A DNA stretch of 64,000 nucleotides from Lysobacter sp. HDW10 (lineage in GTDB: Bacteria > Pseudomonadota > Gammaproteobacteria > Xanthomonadales > Xanthomonadaceae). Below the pieces are notes generated by a model. That model was not told where the DNA came from, searched no databases, and was given only the letters and a program-made list of their open reading frames with translations. Each line of letters opens with the position of its first letter. The first letter of the stretch is position 1. Made by a program: the position numbers and the translations under genes. Positions 35,409-43,570 of this stretch are shown piece by piece. The DNA is taken from positions 1,356,885 through 1,420,884 of the forward strand of contig NZ_CP049864.1 in assembly GCF_011300685.1 (NCBI RefSeq), in the 5' to 3' direction.

Positions 35409-35434
35409 GTCTGAGCGACCTTCGCCGCTCAGAC
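35409..35434. terminator. Hairpin between TspO-like and topoisomerase genes
   Basis: Perfect 9-base stem GTCTGAGCG / CGCTCAGAC with an 8-base loop, just after the stop of the minus-strand gene at 35443. In that direction it is followed by TTTCAC, a short T-run. Confidence 0.55.
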
Positions 35435-35442
35435 GCAATGCG

Positions 35443-36204
35443 TCAAACCTGCGACACCCGTTCTGATCTTTTGCGCATGTGAAGTATCACCGTCTGTATC
35501 GCCAGTACCACGGCAATCAGGAGGGCAATCCAAGCCGCTTGTTGGCTGCCTTGTAGCGTGGAATCGCTTTGCTTGACGTACACCGCAACCAGCGCCCAAA
35601 CGGCCGCGAGCGAAAAGGGAATGTTCCCTCGCATACGATGATTGAAAAACAACAGCAGCGCTGCAGCAAACACAAAGAGCGCGATGCTCCACGACAACAT
35701 GTCGTCGGTCGGCAACAGTTTGTAAGCAACGATCACTTGGGCGAGATTTAGGAATGCCGCCAATGCGAGCCAACCTGCGTGTATTGAAAGGGGTTTCCAC
35801 GCCCAATGCCGTTGACCTTGTATCGGCAACGCATCTTCGGAAAGCATCAATACGCTGCGCAGCAAGCACGCAAAGGCCGTGAATATCAGTAACAAGCACA
35901 GCCAGAACTGACTCATCGCGAACATGGGCATCCATAAGGTGGTGCATGCGAAGCCCGCCGCTGCGTATGGCGCGATGCGCGCGAGCGTCGGATCCGTTTT
36001 TCTAAACGCAGTGATTTGCCAGCCGGCATAGATCAAGTCATACAAAAAGATCAACGCCCAGATTGAAAATGCATAGCCGGATGCAATCAGCAACGTAGGG
36101 TAGCGATCTGACATCGTGCCGTTGTCGGGGCCGAACGTGCCGGTATTCGTGAGCCATGCCACGATGGGCATCGCAATCGCAAACAACACAACAAGAATTC
36201 GCAT
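35443..36204 (-). CDS. TspO/MBR-related membrane protein
   Basis: A 253-residue polytopic membrane protein with about seven helices. The motif order GxMSDRYPTLLIASGYAFSIWALIFL near residues 28-54 fits the larger TspO/MBR-like proteins of bacteria rather than the short five-helix TspO. Ligands of this subgroup are unknown. The ATG at 36204 is followed by a hydrophobic helix; GGAG is found 8 bases upstream on the minus strand. Confidence 0.75.
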   Translation of the reverse strand: MRILVVLFAIAMPIVAWLTNTGTFGPDNGTMSDRYPTLLIASGYAFSIWALIFLYDLIYAGWQITAFRKTDPTLARIAPYAAAGFACTTLWMPMFAMSQFWLCLLLIFTAFACLLRSVLMLSEDALPIQGQRHWAWKPLSIHAGWLALAAFLNLAQVIVAYKLLPTDDMLSWSIALFVFAAALLLFFNHRMRGNIPFSLAAVWALVAVYVKQSDSTLQGSQQAAWIALLIAVVLAIQTVILHMRKRSERVSQV

Positions 36205-36269
36205 GGGTCACTCCGTTCTTGTGGACGTTCAGTATGTGGAAACCGGATGTCAAAGGACGTGATGGCACA

Positions 36270-36300
36270 AAAAAACGGGCGATACGATCGCCCGTCTTTT
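36270..36300. terminator. Terminator after the small Gln-rich gene
   Basis: Stem ACGGGCGAT / ATCGCCCGT with an ACG loop. On the minus strand the stem is followed by seven T; on the + strand by CTTTT. It lies 20 bases after the stop of the small minus-strand gene and supports that gene as real. Confidence 0.85.
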
Positions 36301-36315
36301 CCGGATGCGCAGCAG

Positions 36316-36543
36316 TTAGTGTTTGTTGCTGCCGCGTTGCTCGTTTTGGTCTTGAGCTCGACCTTGTTGCTGCTGCGCCGTCGTTGGCGTGTCGCGCCCC
36401 TGCGTGCTGGCCGGGTTCTTCGAACCTGCCTGCGCCGGTTTCTTTTGTGCATCACCGCCCATACTCACTTGGTCGCGATCATGCAAACGCTGCTTTTGTT
36501 GATTATCGGTTTGATTCGGATTTTGATTTTGGTTCTGGTTCAT
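36316..36543 (-). CDS. Small Asn/Gln-rich hydrophilic protein
   Basis: A 75-residue protein, almost free of hydrophobic residues, opening MNQNQNQNPNQTDNQQKQR and rich in Gln, Asn, Asp and Lys throughout. The start is ATG 36543: GGAG stands 9 bases upstream, and a T-rich terminator follows the stop. A disordered, possibly stress-related protein is plausible, but no known family is recognised. The opposite strand also has a long open frame (36247-36663); it lacks a ribosome site and is judged a shadow. Confidence 0.6.
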   Translation of the reverse strand: MNQNQNQNPNQTDNQQKQRLHDRDQVSMGGDAQKKPAQAGSKNPASTQGRDTPTTAQQQQGRAQDQNEQRGSNKH

Positions 36544-36694
36544 GCTGGATTGCTCCAATTGCCCGACAGTATTCGTCGGATGGCCAGTGTCGGCGATCGC
36601 GCATTAGTCATGCGTGATATTTCTCTTAAACACGCTTCTTGCGATTCAGACTCGCGTCGATAAATGCGCACAACGCCGCTTTCATCACGATTCA

Positions 36695-36700
36695 TATAAT
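36695..36700 (+). promoter_or_regulatory. -10 element just before the AAG gene
   Basis: A perfect TATAAT ends 6 bases before the GTG start of the glycosylase gene, so transcription should begin at or next to the start codon. No clear -35 box is seen. Confidence 0.5.
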
Positions 36701-36706
36701 GAAAAG

Positions 36707-37297
36707 GTGAACGTCGATACACACGCTCTGACGCGTGCTTTCTTTAATCGCATGCCGATTGAAGTCGCACCGGAGTTGCTTGGCAAGCTGCTGGTGCGCG
36801 ATGACGGACGCGTGCTTCGCATCGTAGAAACGGAAGCTTACGCACAAGACGATCCGGCAGCACATACGTTTCGCGGCGAGACGGCGCGTAATCGTTCTAT
36901 GTTCGGTGCGCCCGGTCATCTCTATGTGTATTTCAGTTACGGCGTCCATTGGTGCGCCAATTTGGTGTGTGGACCCAAAGGCTATGGCGCGGGCGTGTTG
37001 ATTCGTGCAGGCGAACCCTTGGCGGGCATTGAGTTGATGGCGCAGGCACGCAACGGCGTGGTGCTCAAACAACTCTGCAATGGTCCCGGCAAGCTCGCGC
37101 AAGCGATGGGCATTAACAAAGCGTTCGATGGCATGGATGTGACAGGTGGCGATGTGATTACCGCCATGGATGACGGCTACCGGCCGCCTGGCATCGTTGC
37201 CTGTCCACGCATCGGCATCAGTAAGGCTGCGGAAGCACCGCTACGCTTTCTAGTGTCAGAGAGCCCCTATGTGTCCAAACGCGCCTCAGCGCGCTGA
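36707..37297 (+). CDS. 3-methyladenine DNA glycosylase (AAG/MPG type)
   Basis: A 196-residue base-excision repair enzyme of the AAG family that removes alkylated purines. Diagnostic parts are LLGKLLVR, RIVETEAYAQDDPAAHTFRG with the catalytic Glu, RNRSMFGAPGHLYVYFSYGVHWCANLV, and GPGKLAQAMGI. The start is taken as GTG 36707, giving the LTRAFFNR segment usual in the family; ATG 36752 is the next choice. The TATAAT at 36695 makes the mRNA possibly leaderless. Confidence 0.92.
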   Translation: MNVDTHALTRAFFNRMPIEVAPELLGKLLVRDDGRVLRIVETEAYAQDDPAAHTFRGETARNRSMFGAPGHLYVYFSYGVHWCANLVCGPKGYGAGVLIRAGEPLAGIELMAQARNGVVLKQLCNGPGKLAQAMGINKAFDGMDVTGGDVITAMDDGYRPPGIVACPRIGISKAAEAPLRFLVSESPYVSKRASAR

Positions 37298-37364
37298 CTT
37301 GCGTCGCAGTCCTAGAGACGCGACGGCGTAAAGATGCCTCTTCCACAGGGAGGAGTCATCACAC

Positions 37365-38000
37365 ATGAACGAACACAGCCATATTTCGGTCATCTTGGAC
37401 CGCACCGGTTCGATGGAATGCATTCGCGCGGATGTCGTGGGTGGTTTCAACACATTCTTGTCACAGCAAAAGTCGGCGCCGCATCCTGCGACCTTCACAT
37501 TGGTGCAATTCGATTCGCACGCGCCGTATGAAGTGCTGTATGCGTTCGAGCCCATTTCCAACATTGAACCACTCACGCTTGAGCAGTACGTGCCGCGCGC
37601 GAGCACGCCCTTGTACGACGCGATAGGCAAAGGCATCCTCGATCTGGAAGCACAGTTGTCGGGGATGACAGAAGCCGAGCGGCCCGGCAAGATCATTTTC
37701 GTCATCGTGACCGATGGTCAGGAAAACGCCAGCCGCGAATTCACGCGTGCGCGCACCTCAGCATTGATCGAAGCCAAAAAAGGTTTGGGTTGGGATTTTG
37801 TATTTTTGAGTGCAGATGAAACCGCGTTCCGCGACGCGCGCGGCATGGGCATCTCTCATGAGGGGTCTTTGATGTTCAGCAAATCCAAGCGCGGCAACGA
37901 CGCGGCATGGTCGGCTGCCTCCGAACGGATCAGTGCGCGGCGATCAGGTGTGGCAGACAAAGTCTCTTTTGACGACACAGACCGCGCGGCGAGCGAATGA
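37365..38000 (+). CDS. VWA-domain protein
   Basis: A 211-residue single von Willebrand factor A domain without signal peptide or membrane helix. The metal-binding (MIDAS) residues are present: DRTGSM near residue 12, the Thr of RASTPLYDA, and the Asp of VTDGQENAS. A strong ribosome site GGGAGGAG precedes the ATG. No AAA+ ATPase or partner gene stands next to it, so the binding partner is unknown. It ends 6 bases from the convergent YigZ gene. Confidence 0.85.
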   Translation: MNEHSHISVILDRTGSMECIRADVVGGFNTFLSQQKSAPHPATFTLVQFDSHAPYEVLYAFEPISNIEPLTLEQYVPRASTPLYDAIGKGILDLEAQLSGMTEAERPGKIIFVIVTDGQENASREFTRARTSALIEAKKGLGWDFVFLSADETAFRDARGMGISHEGSLMFSKSKRGNDAAWSAASERISARRSGVADKVSFDDTDRAASE

Positions 38001-38006
38001 TGTCGT

Positions 38007-38591
38007 CTACTTCGTGATGCAAACGCGCGCGCGATCGCGCGTTGCATCGCGTAGTGCGATCTTCAATCGATCCACGGCAACTTCAGGCAGGCGTAGCTGC
38101 AACACTGCGCCTTCCGCGTTGAACTGCTCCCCGGATTTTTCGGCCGCGAATTGTGCAGTGAGCGCGTGCACAGCGCCGGTGTCTTCAAACGCATAGCGCA
38201 CTGAAATATCTGCCATCGCAATCAAGGGCACTCTCGGTGCAAGCCGTAAGCACTCCGCAGCAGCGCCCCCATAGGCGCGTACCAATCCACCTGCGCCTAG
38301 TTTGATGCCGCCATACCATCGCGTGACCACCACGGCCACTTGGTCATAGCCTTGCCCATCAATCGCGGACAGGATGGGCCTGCCGGCGGTGCCTGCGGGC
38401 TCACCGTCGTCATTGAATCGATACTCACCACCCAAGCGCCAAGCCCAGCAATTGTGTGTGGCCGATGGATCACCCACTTCTGCAAAGAAAGCCGACGCGG
38501 CCTCAACGGATGTCACGGGCGCGGCGTGTGCGATGAAACGACTGTGCTTGATTTCAACTTCGTGATTGACGGGCGACGCCAGTGTATCCAT
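38007..38591 (-). CDS. YigZ/IMPACT family protein (UPF0029)
   Basis: A 194-residue YigZ-type protein. The conserved block is ATHNCWAWRLG, DDGEPAGTAGRPIL, and VVVTRWYGGIKLGAGGLVRAY in the first 110 residues, with a ferredoxin-like C-terminal half. Family members bind nucleic acid or regulate translation in eukaryotes (IMPACT); the bacterial role is not settled. It stands alone, divergent from the TraB-like gene. Confidence 0.92.
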   Translation of the reverse strand: MDTLASPVNHEVEIKHSRFIAHAAPVTSVEAASAFFAEVGDPSATHNCWAWRLGGEYRFNDDGEPAGTAGRPILSAIDGQGYDQVAVVVTRWYGGIKLGAGGLVRAYGGAAAECLRLAPRVPLIAMADISVRYAFEDTGAVHALTAQFAAEKSGEQFNAEGAVLQLRLPEVAVDRLKIALRDATRDRARVCITK

Positions 38592-38688
38592 GCTCGAGTC
38601 TTCCGAACCCAGAGGTCATCTTATCGCGTGCATCATTGAACTTTGACGCGGGGAAGCGGTCAGTCTTTTTACATCTGGGAGGATAGAA

Positions 38689-39714
38689 ATGCGAATACTT
38701 ATATGCGCCGCCGTATTGGCCTTGGCGACGTCTTCGGTGAGTGCGCAACAAGCGACGCACCCAATTGCCACGCAGAGCGCAGAGGCACCGCCAACACCGA
38801 CCTACACACAGCTCGATGCGGTCACGGTCGAAGGTGCACAACCCGGGCCAGGCCTGTGGCAAGCCAACAAGAACGGTCATACCGTTTGGATCCTCGGCAC
38901 CGTCTCCCCGCTACCGAGTGGGATGCAATGGCAATTGAATACGGTGAAGGACGTGATCGCGCAATCGCAAGAGGTGATCTCGCCGCCGGACATCAACATA
39001 CAAGCCAACATCGGTATTTTCAAAGGCCTGTTCTTGTTCAATCGATTGCGCAAGATGGACCAGAATCCGGATGGAAAGCATTTGAGTGAAGTTCTTTCGG
39101 CCCCTACCTATGCGCGCTGGCAACGACTCAAATCGCGCTACATGCCAAACGACAAAGACGTGGAAAAGAAGCGCCCGATGTTTGCCGCCGGTGCCTTGTT
39201 GAAAGCCGCCTACGCAAAGAGTGGATTGAGCGACAAATCTTTGATCTGGCCGGCCATCAATCCCCTGATTAAAGACAATAAGTTAAAGGTGACGAGCACC
39301 TCGATCAAATTGAAGATCGAAGATCCTGCGCAGGCTTTGAAAGAATTCAAAGACGAAACCATGAATGACGAGCTGTGTCTCTCGAGTGCAATGAATTTGC
39401 TCGAGAACAATATTCCTGCAGTCAAAGCGCGCGCGAATGCATGGGCACGTGGCGACGTCGCGCGGATACGTCAGCTGCCGATTGCGGATCGCAATAGCGA
39501 TTGCGTACAGGCCTTGATGGAAGCCCAGGTTGCCGCAACGCGTGGTCTGCGCAATGTCCCGGCTACGCTTAGATCAAACTGGCTGACCGCAGTGGACGCC
39601 GCCAGTGCACGCAACGAAAGCACTTTCGCTGTGATGTCGGTCGATATGCTGATCGGCAAGGATGGCTACCTCGCATCCCTGAAAGAGAAGGGCTACGAGA
39701 TCATCGAACCCTGA
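38689..39714 (+). CDS. Exported TraB/GumN-family protein
   Basis: A 341-residue secreted protein with signal peptide ending SSVSAQQA near residue 20. The fold marker GPGLWQANKNGHTVWILGTVSPLPSGMQW at about 53-81 fits TraB/GumN/PrgY proteins. In that superfamily the metal-protease motif is Gx2H; here the first copy reads G-T-V-S, so the His is missing. The function is therefore uncertain. GGGAGGA lies 6 bases before the ATG, and a terminator follows. Confidence 0.75.
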   Translation: MRILICAAVLALATSSVSAQQATHPIATQSAEAPPTPTYTQLDAVTVEGAQPGPGLWQANKNGHTVWILGTVSPLPSGMQWQLNTVKDVIAQSQEVISPPDINIQANIGIFKGLFLFNRLRKMDQNPDGKHLSEVLSAPTYARWQRLKSRYMPNDKDVEKKRPMFAAGALLKAAYAKSGLSDKSLIWPAINPLIKDNKLKVTSTSIKLKIEDPAQALKEFKDETMNDELCLSSAMNLLENNIPAVKARANAWARGDVARIRQLPIADRNSDCVQALMEAQVAATRGLRNVPATLRSNWLTAVDAASARNESTFAVMSVDMLIGKDGYLASLKEKGYEIIEP

Positions 39715-39720
39715 AACAAA

Positions 39721-39745
39721 AAGGCGGCCAATGGCCGCCTTCTTC
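39721..39745 (+). terminator. Terminator after the TraB-like gene
   Basis: Stem AAGGCGGCC / GGCCGCCTT with an AAT loop, followed by CTTCT. It lies between the convergent TraB-like and dxs genes. Confidence 0.8.
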
Positions 39746-41652
39746 TATCCTTGCGCCGAACGCGCTGCCGCTTGGTTGATATCCGGCCAGCGTTTGAGAA
39801 TCGCCGCACGAATGCCATCGACATCCAATCCCGCTTCAGCCAACAAATCTTCGCGGCTCGCGTGATGTTGGAAGGCGTCAGGGAGGCCCAAGTGCAGTAC
39901 CGGCATCACGATGCCTTCTGCAGATAGCAGCTCAGAGACGCCAGAACCGGCACCGCCTGCGACGACGTTATCTTCGAGTGTGACGAAGCCGTCATGGGTA
40001 CGCGCAAGTGCAAGGATACGTTCGCGATCCAAGGGCTTCACGAAACGCATATCAACGACGGTCAGGCCCAGTGCTTCGCCCACTTTCAAAGCGGCGGGCA
40101 ACGGCGCACCGAAGGCGAGTAGGGCAAGGCGCGTGCCTTCATGGCGCGTCACCGACTTGCCAATCTCAACGCCTTCCAAAGAATCACCTGCAGCGACGCC
40201 GGTACCGCTACCACGCGGATAACGCACGGCAGTTGGGCCTTCGTGCCTGTAAGCGGTGTTCAAGAGCAAACGCGCTTCGTGTTCGTCTGAAGGTGCCATC
40301 ACCATCATGTTGGGCACGCAACGCAAAAAGCTCAGATCCAGATTGCCGGCATGCGTCGCACCATCCGGACCGACGACGCCACCGCGGTCGATGGCGAACA
40401 TCACGTCCAGTTTTTGAATCGCGACGTCATGGACGAGTTGATCGTAGGCACGTTGCAAGAAGGTGGAGTAAATCGCAACGACAGGTTTGGCACCTTCGCA
40501 CGCCATGCCGGCCGCAAGCGTCACCGCGTGTTGCTCAGCAATCGCTGTGTCGAAATACCGTTCCGGGAATTGCTTGGAGAACGCGACCAAGCCAGACCCT
40601 TCGCGCATGGCGGGCGTAATGCCCAGCAACTTCGTGTCGGCGGCTGCCATGTCGCACAACCAATCGCCGAACACATCGGTATAAGTGGGCTTTTTAGCCG
40701 TGCCAGGCTTCGGCACGATGCCCTGGTCGGGGTCAAACGGCGAGACAGCGTGATAACCGATTTGGTCACCTTCAGCCCGTCCGTACCCTTTGCCTTTGGT
40801 CGTGATCACATGCAACAGTTGCGGACCCTTCAAACCCTTCAAGGTTTTGATGGTCGAGACCAGGGCATCCACGTCATGCCCGTCGATCGGACCCGTGTAA
40901 TGGAAGCCCATCTCTTCGAACAGGGTAGAAGGCACGAACATGCCTTTCCAATGTTCTTCCCAGCGACGCACAAAACGCGCGGGGCCTTTGTCTTTGTCGC
41001 CTAACAACTTCTTACCGCCCTCGCGCAACGCGTTCAAGGTGCGGTTCCCTGTCATGCGCCCGAGCATTTGCGTCAGGCCGCCGACGGCCTCCGAAATCGA
41101 CATGCGGTTGTCATTGAGGATGACCAGCAGATTCGGCTCGGTGTCCATCCCGCCTGCGTGGTTGAGTGCCTCATACGCCATACCGGCGGTCATCGCGCCG
41201 TCACCGATCACCGCCACGACACGACGGTCATTGCCTTCAAGTTGATTGGCGACGGCCATACCGAGCGCGGCCGAGATCGAGGTCGAAGAGTGGCCGACAC
41301 CAAAGGTATCGAATTCACTTTCTTCACGTTTCGGGAACGGTGCAACGCCGTCTTTTTGTTTGACGGTATGAATTCGGTCGCCGCGACCGGTCAAGATCTT
41401 ATGCGGATAGGCCTGATGACCCACGTCCCACACAATCCGATCTTCCGGCGTGTTGTAGAGGTAGTGCAGCACGGTGGTGAGTTCAACAACGCCAAGATTG
41501 GCGCCGAAGTGGCCCCCCGATTTGCCGACAGATTCAATCAAATAGCCGCGCAACTCATCCGCCGTAGCGCGGAGTGCGGACGCTTCAAATTTACGTAGGT
41601 CTTCTGGCGCTTTTATGCGGGAAAGACGGGGATATCGCGATGCATCAATCAT
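39745..41652 (-). CDS. dxs: 1-deoxy-D-xylulose-5-phosphate synthase
   Basis: A 635-residue thiamin-diphosphate enzyme that starts the non-mevalonate isoprenoid pathway from pyruvate and glyceraldehyde 3-phosphate. Motifs are [29 protein letters not shown], the ThDP site [18 protein letters not shown] with NDN following, and the transketolase-like middle domain with [16 protein letters not shown]. The ATG at 41652 gives the normal start; the frame continues to 41694 but adds non-conserved residues. It is 68 bases downstream of the receiver-like gene. Confidence 0.97.
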   Translation of the reverse strand: MIDASRYPRLSRIKAPEDLRKFEASALRATADELRGYLIESVGKSGGHFGANLGVVELTTVLHYLYNTPEDRIVWDVGHQAYPHKILTGRGDRIHTVKQKDGVAPFPKREESEFDTFGVGHSSTSISAALGMAVANQLEGNDRRVVAVIGDGAMTAGMAYEALNHAGGMDTEPNLLVILNDNRMSISEAVGGLTQMLGRMTGNRTLNALREGGKKLLGDKDKGPARFVRRWEEHWKGMFVPSTLFEEMGFHYTGPIDGHDVDALVSTIKTLKGLKGPQLLHVITTKGKGYGRAEGDQIGYHAVSPFDPDQGIVPKPGTAKKPTYTDVFGDWLCDMAAADTKLLGITPAMREGSGLVAFSKQFPERYFDTAIAEQHAVTLAAGMACEGAKPVVAIYSTFLQRAYDQLVHDVAIQKLDVMFAIDRGGVVGPDGATHAGNLDLSFLRCVPNMMVMAPSDEHEARLLLNTAYRHEGPTAVRYPRGSGTGVAAGDSLEGVEIGKSVTRHEGTRLALLAFGAPLPAALKVGEALGLTVVDMRFVKPLDRERILALARTHDGFVTLEDNVVAGGAGSGVSELLSAEGIVMPVLHLGLPDAFQHHASREDLLAEAGLDVDGIRAAILKRWPDINQAAARSAQG

Positions 41653-41719
41653 CCCCGTATTGTAAACGCCGACACGACAAGGCGGCGCACACACGCCGCC
41701 CTGATCGAATGGAACTGTA

Positions 41720-42784
41720 TTAACGCGGACGTAAGTTTGCGAGCGGGCCTGTCAGCTCCAACGGTGCGCCATTGAGGCTTGCGGACGCAAAGCCCGTGGC
41801 GACGTTGGCATTGATGAAATCAGCCACGTCTTCCAAAGGAACGCCCGCAGCATCTGCGATTTCCATAATGTGTGACGGGCCTTTCATCATCGCGGTGGCG
41901 ATTCTGAAGTGCTTGGGATATTCGCGTTCGGTTTGCGGCCATTTGGTCAGCAAATAGTCGGCACGCTCGCCCACGCCGGTTTCCAGCTTGCCTTTGCCGG
42001 CCATCAGGCCTGCAAGCCAAATCAAACGTTGCAAGGGTTGGGCGCTGCCCGCCGTACGCAGGAGGTCGGCATCCGATGCCGGCTTCAGATCGGCCGCGGT
42101 CACTTCGCCCTCGAAATACGATGCAATCGCTTTCAAGGTGGCCGGGCCGCGATATTCACGCTTGTTCGGATCGATGATGAGCTCTGGCAGGCCGTCTCGG
42201 GTCAGCATCGTCGGTGACGACAGTGCGCCCGGCTCGAGCCAGTTCAACAAAGTGCGCACGCGCGGCGGTTCTTGCACGGGTGCCGGCGCGGGTGCCGGTT
42301 CCGGCGTCGCTGCCACGGGCGCAGGTGCGGCCACCGGTTCCGCCGACACATTGGCGGGCGCAGCCACGGGTGCGGCAGGCTGTACAGGCATGTGTGCATG
42401 TGTCGGTGCAATGGTCTCTTCCGGCAAGACATCGACCGGGCTCGGTGCCGGTGTGGCACCTGCAGGCACAGCGGCCGCTGCGCCGCCTGAGGCCGCCATT
42501 AGCACCGCTTTAAATTGCTCTTGATTCAGCGGACGCGCCAAACGTGAATCTGCCTTGGTCGTGGACGCCTGCGTCAAGCCAATCACGTGCTTGCCCGCGT
42601 TATGTAACTGCATGAAGCTCATCGGCCCATACAAACTATCCATATCGACAATGACGAAATCTGCGTCATTCCCTTGGGTGAGTTCGAAAAGATGGCCAAT
42701 GGCTGCATTTGCATCATTGAAGGCAGTCGTCAACGCAGCCTGCGTTTGACCGTCCATGCCTGTCATGCTCAACTTCAAAGCCAT
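41720..42784 (-). CDS. Receiver-like protein with Ala/Pro-rich linker
   Basis: A 354-residue protein of unknown function. The N-terminal part (about 1-105) resembles a degenerate receiver domain: a VDMDSLYGP strand-loop, a VIGLT strand and [12 protein letters not shown] at the end. Residues about 105-190 are a low-complexity Ala/Pro/Val linker. The C-terminal part (about 195-350) is an alpha/beta domain with [12 protein letters not shown] and [13 protein letters not shown]. No DNA-binding motif is evident. The ATG at 42784 gives [13 protein letters not shown]; reading back to 42853 overlaps the HNH gene end and is not preferred. Confidence 0.65.
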   Translation of the reverse strand: MALKLSMTGMDGQTQAALTTAFNDANAAIGHLFELTQGNDADFVIVDMDSLYGPMSFMQLHNAGKHVIGLTQASTTKADSRLARPLNQEQFKAVLMAASGGAAAAVPAGATPAPSPVDVLPEETIAPTHAHMPVQPAAPVAAPANVSAEPVAAPAPVAATPEPAPAPAPVQEPPRVRTLLNWLEPGALSSPTMLTRDGLPELIIDPNKREYRGPATLKAIASYFEGEVTAADLKPASDADLLRTAGSAQPLQRLIWLAGLMAGKGKLETGVGERADYLLTKWPQTEREYPKHFRIATAMMKGPSHIMEIADAAGVPLEDVADFINANVATGFASASLNGAPLELTGPLANLRPR

Positions 42785-42849
42785 TTTTGGGATCCCTGTT
42801 CCTTCAGACTTCAAGTGTACAGCCCAGCAGGGCACCGGCAAGGGTGTAT

Positions 42850-43542
42850 TCAAACTAGGCGTGAAGCCCGCTTCGGCATCTGCGCTTTAAGGAAGGACAT
42901 TTGGTCGGCCAAAATATGGCGGTTGGACAAGATCAAATGCTCGACCCAGCTCGGCCGGTAGGGGATCGCCAAGAGCGGCATGGCGGCTTGTTGCGGGGTC
43001 CGATTGCCTTTTCTGGAATTGCAGCTCACGCAGGCGGCCACCACGTTCTCCCAGATGTCGCGGCCGCCCTTAGAGACGGGTTGGACGTGGTCGCGCGTCA
43101 GCTGGTTGCGTGAATAGCTGGAACCGCAGTACATGCACAGCTGCTGATCGCGGGCGAACAGCGCGGTATTGGTGAGAGAAGGGGTCGGGCAGGCATGCCG
43201 ACCGCGTGCATGGCTACGCGCCGCAATGATGGGATGAACATCCAGATTGCTGCGCTCACCGGTGAGCCGCGAAATGCCACCGTGCAACGTGATGCACGGG
43301 TCACCCAATGTCCATGCCACAGCATCACGCGCATAGAGACAGGCCGCGTCTTGCCAACTGATCCAATCCAGCGCTTGGCCATGTGCATCCAGCGCCAGCA
43401 AACGCACGCTTGGGCGCAAGATTCGAACTTGGGTTTCTTCGAGGGAAATGCTTCCGAACGCCGGATCCGTTTGGGCTCCGGCCAAGTTCACACGATCGGG
43501 TCTGTGTGCTGGCTCCATACGGGAATCCAGCATATACCTCAT
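42850..43542 (-). CDS. HNH endonuclease-like protein
   Basis: A 230-residue protein with an HNH nuclease domain at about 135-187: CMYCG, then RDHVQPVSKGGRDIWENVVAAC and CNSRKGN. Two CxxC pairs hold zinc, and the His in DHV plus the Asn of ENVV complete the motif. The N-terminal half is not recognised (it contains LRPSVRLLALDAHGQALDWI). Such stand-alone HNH proteins are common in Xanthomonadaceae; the target is unknown and no methyltransferase is adjacent. Confidence 0.82.
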   Translation of the reverse strand: MRYMLDSRMEPAHRPDRVNLAGAQTDPAFGSISLEETQVRILRPSVRLLALDAHGQALDWISWQDAACLYARDAVAWTLGDPCITLHGGISRLTGERSNLDVHPIIAARSHARGRHACPTPSLTNTALFARDQQLCMYCGSSYSRNQLTRDHVQPVSKGGRDIWENVVAACVSCNSRKGNRTPQQAAMPLLAIPYRPSWVEHLILSNRHILADQMSFLKAQMPKRASRLV

Positions 43543-43570
43543 TTGTGACGAATTGTGAACAGGCGATCGG

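Noticed and set aside
36247-36663. Frame of 138 codons on the + strand across the Gln-rich gene
   Set aside because: No ribosome site, no recognisable family, and the minus-strand gene has both a ribosome site and a terminator.
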